The notes below the pieces were generated by a model. The model had not been told where the DNA came from and did not search any database. It saw nothing but the letters and a program-made list of their open reading frames with translations. Below, piece after piece: positions 27,386 to 36,029 of a stretch of 64,000 nt of DNA. Both the position numbers and the translations under genes were made by a program. The stretch comes from Sulfitobacter geojensis (GTDB taxonomy: Bacteria; Pseudomonadota; Alphaproteobacteria; Rhodobacterales; Rhodobacteraceae), in NCBI RefSeq assembly GCF_000622325.1, contig NZ_JASE01000005.1:3658001-3722000 (forward strand), in the 5' to 3' direction. The first letter of the stretch is position 1. The number at the start of each line of letters is the position of its first letter.

Positions 27386-27739
27386 TCAGGGAAAATCCTT
27401 ATACATTTCCCGCATCCGCGCGTTGCCCTTGTTCAACAGGCGCGGAATATTGTTGTCGTCCGGATACCCTTTGATCCCGCCGCCCAACAGCGCCGTCCAG
27501 TAAATCCGCAAAATCTGGTTCATCCTCGGCCCATACCCCGGCCCCATCTTGCGAAACCAACGCAGCATATCGCTGTCGATGCGGATCGTGACCCGTGTCT
27601 TGGCGCGCGGGCTGGGTGATCCATATTCCATTCCGTCCCACTCCAGGGGCAAGCTGTCCTGCAACCACTCGTCCCGCATCCCGAGTTGCAGATCCTCCAA
27701 CTCGTACATCATCTGCGTAAAGGCATCTTTTTTGTTCAT
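27386..27739 (-). CDS. BrnA-like antitoxin / DUF4415-type ribbon-helix-helix protein, orphan
   Basis: The 117-residue protein ends with a ribbon-helix-helix segment RVTIRIDSDMLRWFRKMGPG followed by YGPRMNQILRIYW, which matches the BrnA (DUF4415) antitoxin pattern. BrnA normally neutralises the RNase BrnT and represses the brnTA operon. Here no BrnT-like gene precedes it: the 261 bp upstream are non-coding and lead to the divergent tauR gene. I start at the ATG at 27739, which has AAGGA 7 bp upstream; longer frames lack a good site. It could be a leftover antitoxin or a stand-alone regulator. Confidence 0.7.
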   Translation of the reverse strand: MNKKDAFTQMMYELEDLQLGMRDEWLQDSLPLEWDGMEYGSPSPRAKTRVTIRIDSDMLRWFRKMGPGYGPRMNQILRIYWTALLGGGIKGYPDDNNIPRLLNKGNARMREMYKDFP

Positions 27740-27954
27740 CGCGGCATCCTTCATCGGTGTTTCCGCCTGCCGTTCGACCAAAACATCCTTTCCACAGGCT
27801 GGATGCACCGCACGGTGTACGGGGGGTGCACAGGGGGTGCAGAACCCAATTCTGCACTTTTGTCTGTTTTTGATACTCAATGTCTCGTTTTTGACTTTAC
27901 ATGCGCCCAAATTCAAGGCATTCTAAGGGGGCAAACAGGTATTTTCGCCCGCTT

Positions 27955-27986
27955 GTAATGCCAGATTGAACCTCACTTCAGTCCAG
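27955..27986 (-). promoter_or_regulatory. Putative TauR autoregulatory operator
   Basis: On the minus strand CTGGACTGAA (complement of 27977-27986) is followed, with 22-bp spacing, by CTGGCATTAC (complement of 27955-27964). The pair lies 15-46 bp before the tauR ATG, where bound protein would block transcription. The core and spacing match the repeats before tpa and xsc. Confidence 0.6.
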
Positions 27987-28000
27987 TATAGGGTGAAAAA

Positions 28001-29464
28001 ATGGCCCTACCTGTCGAAACCTTTTTCCTCCATCCCGAAGCGCAAGGCACGCTGCAACAGCAGATCCAGCAGATGATTGCCCAAGGCATTCTATCGGGTC
28101 GCTTCCAGCAGGGTGAGAAGCTGCCCTCGACGCGCAAACTCGCGTCACATCTTGGCGTCAGCCGCATCACCGTCACCATCGCCTACACCGAATTGCTGGC
28201 AAACGACTACCTCTCGTCCAAGGGCCGTTCGGGCTATTTCGTCTCGGAAAACGCGCCCTCGCCGCCGTCGTTCACAGCCTCTCCCGAAAGTCAGGATGCC
28301 GTCGACTGGACCCGCGCCATCGGGCAGAAATTCAGCGGCGGGTCGGCGTTGTCCAAACCTCAGGACTGGGCCAGATTTCGCTATCCTTTCATCTACGGAC
28401 AGGCTGATCAGACCCTGTTTGATCACGCCAACTGGCGGCTCTGCGCCCTTCAGGCTTTGGGGCAAAAAGACTTTACCGCGCTGACCACTGATTACTATGA
28501 TCAGGACGATCCGCAGCTGATCGAATTCATCGCCCGCCACACCCTGCCGCGCCGTGGCATCACCGCACGGCCTGAACAAATCCTCATCACACTGGGCGCG
28601 CAGAATGCCCTCTGGCTGACCACTCAGGTGCTTTTGACCCAGCGCCGGAATGCAGTTCTGGAAGACCCATGTTACCCCGCGCTGCGCGACATCCTGTCCC
28701 AATCTCGATGCAACGTAACCCCTGTGCGCGTTGACCAAGACGGGCTTCCGCCCGATGCGATCCCGCCTGAAACCCATGTTGTTTTCACCACCCCCAGCCA
28801 CCAGTGCCCCACCAATGCGACCATGCCGATGGAGCGGCGTCACGCCCTGCTTGACCGCGCCCGCGAGATGGAGGCATTGATTGTCGAGGACGACTATGAA
28901 TTTGAAATGTCCTTTCTCAAATCCCCCTCTCCCGCGCTGAAATCTCTCGATACAGATGGCCGCGTGATCTATGTCGGCAGCTTCTCCAAATCGCTGTTTC
29001 CGGGTCTGCGTCTTGGGTATCTGGTCGGTTCCGAACCGTTCATCCGCGAGGCCCGTGCACTGCGGGCTTCTGTGCTGCGCCACGCGCCGGGTCACATTCA
29101 GCGCACCGCCGCCTATTTCCTGTCGCTTGGCCATTACGACGCCCTGATCCGGCGCATGGGCACCGCCCTGCATGAACGCCGCCGCCTGATGGAGGACGCG
29201 CTGGCCGCGCATGATCTGCGCATTTCCGGTCGCGGCTATTTCGGGGGCTCGTCTTTCTGGATGCGGGCGCCCGATCACGTCAACACAGATGACCTTGCCC
29301 GCAGGTTGCAATCCAAGGGCGTCCTGATCGAACCCGGCCGCGCGTTTTTTGCCGGCTCCCATCAACCATCCAACTATTACCGGCTCGCCTATTCCTCCAT
29401 CCCTGCGGCCCGCATCCGCGAAGGCGTAGACCTCATCGCCCGCGAGATTGAGGCCACAAGATGA
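28001..29464 (+). CDS. tauR: MocR-type transcriptional regulator TauR
   Basis: The 487-residue protein has a GntR winged helix (QIQQMIAQGILSGRFQQGEK, then LPSTRKLASHLGVSRITV, about 21-60) joined to an inactive aminotransferase fold from about 120 onward. The latter has FTTPSHQCPTNATMP, IVEDDYEFEM and the PLP lysine Lys330 in VGSFSKSLFPG. In Rhodobacter capsulatus TauR activates the taurine genes. Position supports the same role here: it ends 104 bp upstream of xsc on the same strand, and repeat pairs flank it on both sides. PLP with taurine as coinducer is expected from the family. Confidence 0.92.
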   Translation: MALPVETFFLHPEAQGTLQQQIQQMIAQGILSGRFQQGEKLPSTRKLASHLGVSRITVTIAYTELLANDYLSSKGRSGYFVSENAPSPPSFTASPESQDAVDWTRAIGQKFSGGSALSKPQDWARFRYPFIYGQADQTLFDHANWRLCALQALGQKDFTALTTDYYDQDDPQLIEFIARHTLPRRGITARPEQILITLGAQNALWLTTQVLLTQRRNAVLEDPCYPALRDILSQSRCNVTPVRVDQDGLPPDAIPPETHVVFTTPSHQCPTNATMPMERRHALLDRAREMEALIVEDDYEFEMSFLKSPSPALKSLDTDGRVIYVGSFSKSLFPGLRLGYLVGSEPFIREARALRASVLRHAPGHIQRTAAYFLSLGHYDALIRRMGTALHERRRLMEDALAAHDLRISGRGYFGGSSFWMRAPDHVNTDDLARRLQSKGVLIEPGRAFFAGSHQPSNYYRLAYSSIPAARIREGVDLIAREIEATR

Positions 29465-29465
29465 A

Positions 29466-29498
29466 TTGGACCTAAAGGCAAATCCCTTTTGGTCCTAA
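29466..29498 (+). promoter_or_regulatory. Direct repeat upstream of xsc, putative TauR operator
   Basis: TTGGACCTAA (29466-29475) recurs as TTGGTCCTAA (29489-29498) with 23-bp spacing and nine of ten bases identical. It starts 2 bp after the tauR stop and ends 70 bp before the xsc ATG, the usual activator distance. It suggests that xsc-pta-tauE-soeABC has its own TauR-controlled promoter. Confidence 0.65.
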
Positions 29499-29568
29499 CC
29501 CGAAGCCCCCCATAAGCCTAATTTGCCCCAGAATCGCACCCCCTACGAAATTTTAAGGATTAGCTGCT

Positions 29569-31350
29569 ATGAAAATGACCACCGAAGAAGCGTTTGTAAA
29601 AGTTTTACAAATGCACGGCATCGACAATGCTTTCGGGATCATCGGCTCCGCCATGATGCCGATCTCTGATCTGTTTCCAGCGGCTGGTATCAAATTCTGG
29701 GACTGCGCGCATGAAACATCTGGTGGCATGATCGCGGATGGTTACACCCGCGCGTCCGGCAAAATGTCCATGGCTATCGCGCAGAACGGTCCCGGCATCA
29801 CCAACTTCGTTACTCCGATCAAGACGGCATACTGGAACCACACACCGATGCTGCTGGTCACACCACAAGCCGCGAACAAGACGATCGGTCAGGGCGGTTT
29901 TCAGGAAATCGAACAGATGAAATTGTTCGAAGACATGGTTTGCTATCAGGAAGAAGTCCGCGACCCGTCCCGCATGGCAGAGGTTCTGAACCGTGTGATC
30001 GAGAAAGCATGGCGCGGTTCGGCTCCTGCGCAGATCAACGTGCCGCGCGATTTCTGGACGCAGGTCATCGACATCGAACTGCCCCAGATCATCCGGCTTG
30101 AGCGCCCTCAGGGCGGTGAACAGGCTGTGAAAGACGCGGCAAAACTGCTTTCCGAAGCAGAATTCCCTGTCATCCTGAACGGTGCGGGCGTGATCCTGTC
30201 CGGCGGCATTGATGCCTCTGCCAAACTGGCCGAAGCACTGGATGCGCCGGTTGCCTGTAACTACCAGCACAATGACGCCTTCCCCGGCTCGCACCCGCTG
30301 GCGATTGGTCCGCTGGGCTACAACGGGTCCAAGGCCGCGATGGAGATCATCCAGAAAGCGGACGTTGTGCTTGCGCTCGGCAACCGCCTGAACCCGTTCT
30401 CGACCCTGCCCGGTTACGGCATCAACTACTGGCCAACCGAAGCCAAAGTCATTCAGGTCGACATCAACTCCGACCGGATCGGTCTGACCAAAAAGGTCGA
30501 TGTGGCAATTCAGGGCGACGCCAAGCGCGTGGCAGAGCAATTGCTGGAGAACCTGTCAGCCGGTGCCGGTGACAAGGGGCGTCAGGAACGCAAAGATCTG
30601 GTCGGCCTGACAAAATCCCGCTGGGCTCAGGAACTGTCGTCGATGGATCACGAGGATGACGAGGACGAAGGCATTGATTGGAACGAGCGTGCCCGCAAAG
30701 CCAAGCCCGACCACATGGCACCGCGTCAGGCATGGCGTGCAATCATGTCGGCACTGCCAAAAGATGCGATCATTTCGTCTGACATCGGCAACAATTGTGC
30801 CATCGGCAACGCCTATCCGTCATTCGAGAAAGGCCGCAAATATCTAGCACCGGGTCTGTTCGGCCCGTGCGGATACGGCTTGCCCGCTATCCTTGGCGCC
30901 AAGATCGGCTGCCCTGACGTGCCTGTCGTGGGCTTCGCAGGTGACGGCGCATTCGGCATCTCGATGAACGAGATGACGGCCTGTGGCCGTGGCGACTGGC
31001 CTGCAATCACCATGGTTATCTTCCGCAACTACCAGTGGGGTGCCGAAAAGCGGAACACGACCCTGTGGTTCGAAGATAACTTTGTCGGCACCGAGCTGAA
31101 CGAAGGCGTCAACTATGCCGAGATCGCCAAAGGCTGCGGCCTAAAAGGCGTGCAGGTTACCGGCATGGAACAGCTGACAATCGCTCTGGACACGGCTGTG
31201 AAAGAGCAGATGAAAGAAGGCGTAACCACCTTTATTGAGGTTATCCTCAATCAGGAACTGGGCGAGCCTTTCCGCCGCGATGCCATGAAGAAACCGGTGT
31301 CTGTGGCGGGCATCAGCAAAGACGACATGCGCCCGCAGGCAAACGCATAA
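29569..31350 (+). CDS. xsc: Sulfoacetaldehyde acetyltransferase Xsc
   Basis: The 593-residue thiamine-diphosphate enzyme cleaves sulfoacetaldehyde with phosphate to acetyl phosphate and sulfite, the step that breaks the C-S bond. Glu49 in CAHETSGG is the expected activator of the cofactor. The ThDP/Mg motif starts with GDG at 458-460 (FAGDGAFGISMNEM). PQAANKTIGQGGFQEIEQMK is characteristic of Xsc rather than of acetolactate synthase. The ATG has AAGGA 9 bp upstream. It heads the operon xsc-pta-tauE-soeA-soeB-soeC, with 12 bp to pta. Confidence 0.95.
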   Translation: MKMTTEEAFVKVLQMHGIDNAFGIIGSAMMPISDLFPAAGIKFWDCAHETSGGMIADGYTRASGKMSMAIAQNGPGITNFVTPIKTAYWNHTPMLLVTPQAANKTIGQGGFQEIEQMKLFEDMVCYQEEVRDPSRMAEVLNRVIEKAWRGSAPAQINVPRDFWTQVIDIELPQIIRLERPQGGEQAVKDAAKLLSEAEFPVILNGAGVILSGGIDASAKLAEALDAPVACNYQHNDAFPGSHPLAIGPLGYNGSKAAMEIIQKADVVLALGNRLNPFSTLPGYGINYWPTEAKVIQVDINSDRIGLTKKVDVAIQGDAKRVAEQLLENLSAGAGDKGRQERKDLVGLTKSRWAQELSSMDHEDDEDEGIDWNERARKAKPDHMAPRQAWRAIMSALPKDAIISSDIGNNCAIGNAYPSFEKGRKYLAPGLFGPCGYGLPAILGAKIGCPDVPVVGFAGDGAFGISMNEMTACGRGDWPAITMVIFRNYQWGAEKRNTTLWFEDNFVGTELNEGVNYAEIAKGCGLKGVQVTGMEQLTIALDTAVKEQMKEGVTTFIEVILNQELGEPFRRDAMKKPVSVAGISKDDMRPQANA

Positions 31351-31362
31351 GAAGGACAGGCC

Positions 31363-32367
31363 ATGACAATGCTGCATGAGTTACGCACCCGCGCGGCGTC
31401 CCGGCCTGCCCATATCGTCCTAAGCGAAGGCCACGATCCCCGGATCGTGGCCGGCGCGCTTGAAGCTGTGCGTGAAGGTATCGCGCGTATCACGTTGGTC
31501 GGTTCTGCGACAATCGTGACCGGCCTTATGAAAGAGGTGGGCGCAACCGAAGCTGATTTGATCGCCATCGAAGATCCGGCAACGTCCGATATGACGCAAG
31601 AGGTCGCCAGAACCTATTACGACCTGCGCAAACATAAAGGTATCCGCGAGGATTTCGCCGCCGAACAGGCCCGCGATCCGCTGGTATTTGCCGCGATGAT
31701 GGTGCGCAACGGCCATGCGGATGGCACCGTTGGCGGCGCTGTACATACCACATCCGATACCGTGCGTGCCGCCTTGCAGGTCATCGGCAAAGCCAAGGAT
31801 GCGCCGCTTGTTTCCAGCTTTTTCCTGATGGCTTTGCCGGATAATCATCCGTCAGGCCGTGCTGCGATGACCTTTGGCGATTGCGGCCTGGTGATTGACC
31901 CCGATGCAGACGAGCTTGCGGCCATTGCCGCTTCTTCTGCCGCGTCGCACCGCCAATTGCTTGATGAAGCGCCCAAAATCGCTTTGCTCAGCTTCTCGAC
32001 CATGGGCAGCGCGAAGCATCCCAATGTGACCAAAGTCAGCGATGCGGCCAGCATTCTGAAAGAGCGTCATCCCGATCTTGAAGCCGATGGAGAGCTGCAA
32101 TTCGACGCGGCTTTCGTCCCGTCGGTAGGCAAGTCCAAGGCACCGGAGTCCTCCGTGGCGGGACATGCGAACGTGATGATTTTTCCCAACCTTGATGCTG
32201 GCAATATCGGCTATAAGATCGCGCAGCGGATTGGTGGCTGTGATGCAATCGGTCCCGTTCTTCAGGGCCTCACCAAACCGGCAAACGATCTGTCGCGCGG
32301 CTGTACGGCAGAGGACGTGACCAACATGATCGCGGTCACGGCTCTTCAGGCAAACGGCAATGACTGA
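31363..32367 (+). CDS. pta: Phosphate acetyltransferase Pta
   Basis: This is a short-form Pta of 334 residues that turns the acetyl phosphate made by Xsc into acetyl-CoA. It has the PTA_PTB domain only, without the DRTGG and P-loop N-terminal region of E. coli Pta. Recognisable parts are HIVLSEGHDPRIVAGALEAV near 18-37, MVRNGHADGTVGGAVHTTSD near 112-131, and the C-terminal KPANDLSRGCTAEDVTN. No acetate kinase gene is near, so carbon flow is to acetyl-CoA. It overlaps the next gene by 8 bp. Confidence 0.94.
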   Translation: MTMLHELRTRAASRPAHIVLSEGHDPRIVAGALEAVREGIARITLVGSATIVTGLMKEVGATEADLIAIEDPATSDMTQEVARTYYDLRKHKGIREDFAAEQARDPLVFAAMMVRNGHADGTVGGAVHTTSDTVRAALQVIGKAKDAPLVSSFFLMALPDNHPSGRAAMTFGDCGLVIDPDADELAAIAASSAASHRQLLDEAPKIALLSFSTMGSAKHPNVTKVSDAASILKERHPDLEADGELQFDAAFVPSVGKSKAPESSVAGHANVMIFPNLDAGNIGYKIAQRIGGCDAIGPVLQGLTKPANDLSRGCTAEDVTNMIAVTALQANGND

Positions 32368-33118
32368 GATATGGTCAGCGCTGCCCACCACCCCTTCCCA
32401 AACGATCCTTCTTTTCGGCATCCTGTTCGTCGCCGGACTGGTGCGCGGCTTTGCGGGCTTTGCGCTGTCCGCGCTTGTAATGGCATCGGCGGCAAGCTTT
32501 ATCGCACCCATCCTGTTGATTCCTATTCTGTGGTTTCAGGAAATGGCCGCGAGCCTGCTGATGGCACGCGGCGGCTGGCAAGATGCGGATCGTCCGCGCA
32601 CAGCACTGCTGGTGATCGGCAACTGGTTGGGCTGGCCGCTGGGTTTGTGGATGACGGTGACGCTCCCGGTCGAAGCGTCCAAGCAAATCGCGCTGGCCAT
32701 CATTCTGGTGCTCGCAGCACTTCAGCTGCTCAGGGTCAACATTCCGGCCTTGGCCAGTCGCGCAGGCACGCTCATCACCGGATTTATCGCGGGAATAGTG
32801 TCAGGCGTCGCACATGTGGGCGGTATGGTTGTGGCGCTCTACGTGCTCAGTCAGAACAACAGCGCGCGCTCCATGCGCGGAACGCTGGTGCTTTATCTCT
32901 TAATCGGCTCCCTCGGCTCACTGGTCTATCTGATCTTTTTCAACGTGATGACCTATACCGCTACGCTCTCTGCCCTTACGCTTACGCCAATTACACTGCT
33001 GGGCGTCTGGCTTGGCACCAAGCTCTTCAATCCCCGTTGGGAACCCTATTACAAACCCTTCTGCCTGTGTCTGTTGATCGGGCTGGCGGCATTCTCCCTG
33101 CTCCGCAGCATGATCTGA
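32360..33118 (+). CDS. tauE: TauE/SafE (TSUP) family membrane protein, probable sulfite exporter
   Basis: The 252-residue protein has about eight transmembrane helices in two repeated halves, including FVAGLVRGFAGFALSALVMA near 17-36 and TGFIAGIVSGVAHVGGMVVALY near 136-157, the TSUP family signature. In other taurine degraders a TSUP protein exports the sulfite released by Xsc. Its place between pta and soeA, with an 8-bp overlap with pta, supports a sulfite-handling role. The direction of transport cannot be told from sequence. Coexistence with SoeABC gives two possible fates for sulfite. Confidence 0.83.
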   Translation: MTEIWSALPTTPSQTILLFGILFVAGLVRGFAGFALSALVMASAASFIAPILLIPILWFQEMAASLLMARGGWQDADRPRTALLVIGNWLGWPLGLWMTVTLPVEASKQIALAIILVLAALQLLRVNIPALASRAGTLITGFIAGIVSGVAHVGGMVVALYVLSQNNSARSMRGTLVLYLLIGSLGSLVYLIFFNVMTYTATLSALTLTPITLLGVWLGTKLFNPRWEPYYKPFCLCLLIGLAAFSLLRSMI

Positions 33119-33138
33119 CCTAAGAAAGGACCGACACC

Positions 33139-35952
33139 ATGAACCAGCCCAAGCTAGATCTGTCGCCCAAGGTATCCGACGAGATTCGCAAGACGACCTG
33201 CTACATGTGTGCCTGTCGCTGCGGGATCAATGTGCATCTGAAAGAGGGCAAAGTTGCCTATATCGAGGGCAACCGCGATCATCCGGTCAACAAGGGTGTG
33301 CTTTGTGCCAAAGGGTCCGCAGGGATTATGCAGCACAATGCGCCCTCACGTTTGAAATCGCCGCTCAAGCGGGTCGGGCCGCGCGGGTCTGGCGAGTTCG
33401 AAGAAATCAGTTGGGATGAGGCCTATCAGATCGCGGCTGACTGGCTTGAGCCCATCCGCAAAGACAATCCCGAAAAGCTCGCGTTCTTTACCGGTCGCGA
33501 CCAGTCGCAATCCTTCACATCCCTCTGGGCGCAGGCCTTTGGCACACCGAACTATGCGGCACATGGTGGCTTCTGTTCAGTAAACATGGCCGCCGCCGGC
33601 ATCTACACCATGGGCGGCGCGTTTTGGGAATTCGGTCAACCCGATTGGGATCATACCAAGCTGTTCATGCTGTTTGGCGTTGCCGAAGACCACGACAGCA
33701 ATCCGATCAAAATGGGCATCGGTAAAATCAAGGGTCGTGGCGCGCGCGTCATTGGCGTGAACCCGATCCGCACCGGTTATAACGCGGTCGCCGATGATTG
33801 GGTCGGAATCACCCCCGGTACGGACGGTTTGTTCATCCTGTCGATGATCCATTGCCTGATGAAGGCGGGCAAGATGGATCTGCACTATCTCGCGCAGTAC
33901 ACAGACGCACCCGTTCTGGTGAACAACGATGAAAAATCACCCGAGTACGGTCTTTATCTGCGGGACGAAAGCGGCAAACAACTGGTCGTGGACCGCGTAA
34001 CAGGCAAACTTACCGCCTATGATAAACCCGGCGTCAAACCTGATCTGTCGGCCACCCACCGCGCCAAAGGCGTCACCCACCGCCCCGTCTTTCACCAGAT
34101 GGCCGAGATGTATCTGAGCGATGAATATGCGCCGGAAGCTGTGGCGGAGCGCTGCGGCATCCCCGCCAAGCGTATCCGTGCGATCGCTGCGGAACTTGCC
34201 CGCGTTGCCTTTGACGAAGCATTCGAGCTGGATCACGCGTGGACCGATTTCCGCGGCGAGAAGCACAAGACCATGACAGGCCGCCCTGTGTCCTTCCACG
34301 CCATGCGCGGGATTTCGGCCCATGCCAACGGCTTTCAGACCTGCCGCGCACTGCACACGCTTCAAATCATACTTGGCACGGTCGAGGTTCCGGGCGGCTT
34401 CCGTTTTAAACCACCCTATCCCAAGCCAGCGACAGCCCACCCAAAGCCGCACGTCGGCATGACACCCGGCGCACCGCTAAACGGACCGCACCTTGGTTTT
34501 GTGCATGGTCCTGACGATCTGGCGCTGAAAGACGACGGCACACCGGCCCGCATCGACAAAGCATTCACATGGGAAAACCCGATGTCCAGCCACGGGTTGA
34601 TGCATATGGTCATCTCGAACGCGCATGCGGGCGACCCTTACAAGATCGACACGCTGTTCATGTATATGGCGAACATGTCGTGGAACTCGTCGATGAACAC
34701 CGGCGGCGTTATGGAAATGCTGACGGACAAGGACGAGAACGGCGATTACGTCATCCCGCATATCATCTATTCCGATGCCTATAGCTCTGAAATGGTTGCC
34801 TATTCCGACCTGATCCTACCTGACACCACCTATCTTGAGCGCCACGACTGTATCTCGTTGCTGGACCGCCCGATCTGCGAGGCGGACGCGGCGGCGGATG
34901 CCATCCGCTGGCCTGTGGTCGAACCCGACCGCAACGTCAAAGGCTTTCAATCCGCTTTATGTGATCTGGGTGCAAAGCTGGGTTTACCCGGCTTCGTCAA
35001 TGAAGATGGCACACAGAAATACGCCGACTACGCCGATTACATCATCAACCACGAACGCCGTCCGGGTATTGGGCCGCTGGCAGGTTGGCGCATGGGCGAA
35101 AAGGGCCTGCAATCCGGGCGCGGCGGCGTGAACGAAGGCCAGATCGACAATTACATCGAAAATGGCGGTTTTTTCGTCGAACACATCCCCGACGGGGCGA
35201 CCTATTATAAGCCGTGGAACATGAAGTATCAGGAATGGGCCGTCGGCATGGGCCTGTTCGACAGCCCACAGCCCTACTTGTTTTCGCTCTATGTCGAGCC
35301 GATGCGCAAATTCCAACTGGCCGCCGAAGGCCACGGTGAACGGCAACCGCCCGGCCATCTGCGCGAGCGGATCAAAGAGACGATGTCACCGCTGCCGATC
35401 TGGTACGAGACCGATCAACAGGGCAATGAGGGTTACACCATCAACGCGCTGACCCAGCGCCCCATGGCGATGTATCATTCATGGGGATCGCAAAACGCTT
35501 GGCTGCGTCAGTTGCATGGACACAACCCGCTGTACCTGCCGACCAAACTGATGCGCCAGAATGATCTGAGCGATGGCGATTGGGCGCGGGTCTCCTCGCC
35601 ACACGGCGAAATCACCGTACCGGTAATGGAGATGGCCGCGCTGAACGAAAATACCGTCTGGACGTGGAATGCCATCGGCAAACGCAAAGGCGCATGGGCG
35701 CTGGATACAGACGCACCCGAGGCGACCAAGGGCTTCCTGCTTAACCACCTGATCCACGAACTTCTGCCCCCCAAAGCGGACGGCATGCGGTGGGCCAACT
35801 CCGACCCGATCACCGGTCAGGCGGCATGGTTTGATTTGAAGGTGCGGATCGAAAAGACGGAAGCACCTAAAGAATCGCGGCCTGAATATCCACCGATTGA
35901 ATCCCCCGTCGGGAAAGGGCCCGATAAACTGGCATGGAAGGTTGGCAAATGA
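33139..35952 (+). CDS. soeA: Sulfite dehydrogenase (quinone) SoeA, molybdopterin catalytic subunit
   Basis: The 937-residue protein belongs to the DMSO reductase/PsrA branch of molybdenum enzymes. Cysteines 21, 24, 28 and 56 (CYMCACRCGI, then GVLCAKGS) bind one [4Fe-4S] cluster. Molybdopterin domains follow (AFFTGRDQSQSFTSLWAQAF, FGVAEDHDSNPIKMGIGKIK), and a C-terminal dinucleotide-binding region ends near 900. There is no twin-arginine signal, which fits SoeABC working on the cytoplasmic face, where Xsc releases sulfite. It oxidises sulfite to sulfate and passes electrons to SoeB. Its TGA overlaps the ATG of a 26-codon reading frame that fills the gap to soeB. Confidence 0.9.
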   Translation: MNQPKLDLSPKVSDEIRKTTCYMCACRCGINVHLKEGKVAYIEGNRDHPVNKGVLCAKGSAGIMQHNAPSRLKSPLKRVGPRGSGEFEEISWDEAYQIAADWLEPIRKDNPEKLAFFTGRDQSQSFTSLWAQAFGTPNYAAHGGFCSVNMAAAGIYTMGGAFWEFGQPDWDHTKLFMLFGVAEDHDSNPIKMGIGKIKGRGARVIGVNPIRTGYNAVADDWVGITPGTDGLFILSMIHCLMKAGKMDLHYLAQYTDAPVLVNNDEKSPEYGLYLRDESGKQLVVDRVTGKLTAYDKPGVKPDLSATHRAKGVTHRPVFHQMAEMYLSDEYAPEAVAERCGIPAKRIRAIAAELARVAFDEAFELDHAWTDFRGEKHKTMTGRPVSFHAMRGISAHANGFQTCRALHTLQIILGTVEVPGGFRFKPPYPKPATAHPKPHVGMTPGAPLNGPHLGFVHGPDDLALKDDGTPARIDKAFTWENPMSSHGLMHMVISNAHAGDPYKIDTLFMYMANMSWNSSMNTGGVMEMLTDKDENGDYVIPHIIYSDAYSSEMVAYSDLILPDTTYLERHDCISLLDRPICEADAAADAIRWPVVEPDRNVKGFQSALCDLGAKLGLPGFVNEDGTQKYADYADYIINHERRPGIGPLAGWRMGEKGLQSGRGGVNEGQIDNYIENGGFFVEHIPDGATYYKPWNMKYQEWAVGMGLFDSPQPYLFSLYVEPMRKFQLAAEGHGERQPPGHLRERIKETMSPLPIWYETDQQGNEGYTINALTQRPMAMYHSWGSQNAWLRQLHGHNPLYLPTKLMRQNDLSDGDWARVSSPHGEITVPVMEMAALNENTVWTWNAIGKRKGAWALDTDAPEATKGFLLNHLIHELLPPKADGMRWANSDPITGQAAWFDLKVRIEKTEAPKESRPEYPPIESPVGKGPDKLAWKVGK

Positions 35953-36029
35953 GAAACCTGTTTGTCTTGCAAGAAAAATCTCAGAACTTTTTCGAAAGTC
36001 TTGACCCCCGTGCGGAGGAAAACCCATGA
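35949..36029 (+). CDS. Candidate 26-residue peptide encoded between soeA and soeB
   Basis: The frame starts with ATG at 35949, sharing ATGA with the soeA stop, and ends with TGA at 36027-36029, sharing ATGA with the soeB start. GGAAGG lies about 8 bp before its ATG. The peptide begins MRNLFVLQEK, continues SQNFFESLDPR, and ends AEENP; it is acidic at the C-terminus, with no membrane helix and no cysteine. The soeB ribosome binding site (GGAGG) lies inside it. It could be a real small subunit or assembly peptide, or a coupling frame that carries ribosomes from soeA to soeB. No family match is known to me. Confidence 0.4.
   Translation: MRNLFVLQEKSQNFFESLDPRAEENP

Noticed and set aside
32360..33118. 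A second large frame offset by one base inside tauE
   Set aside because: It starts 11 bp later in another frame and gives an Arg/His-rich soluble protein; the eight-helix TSUP frame is the real one.
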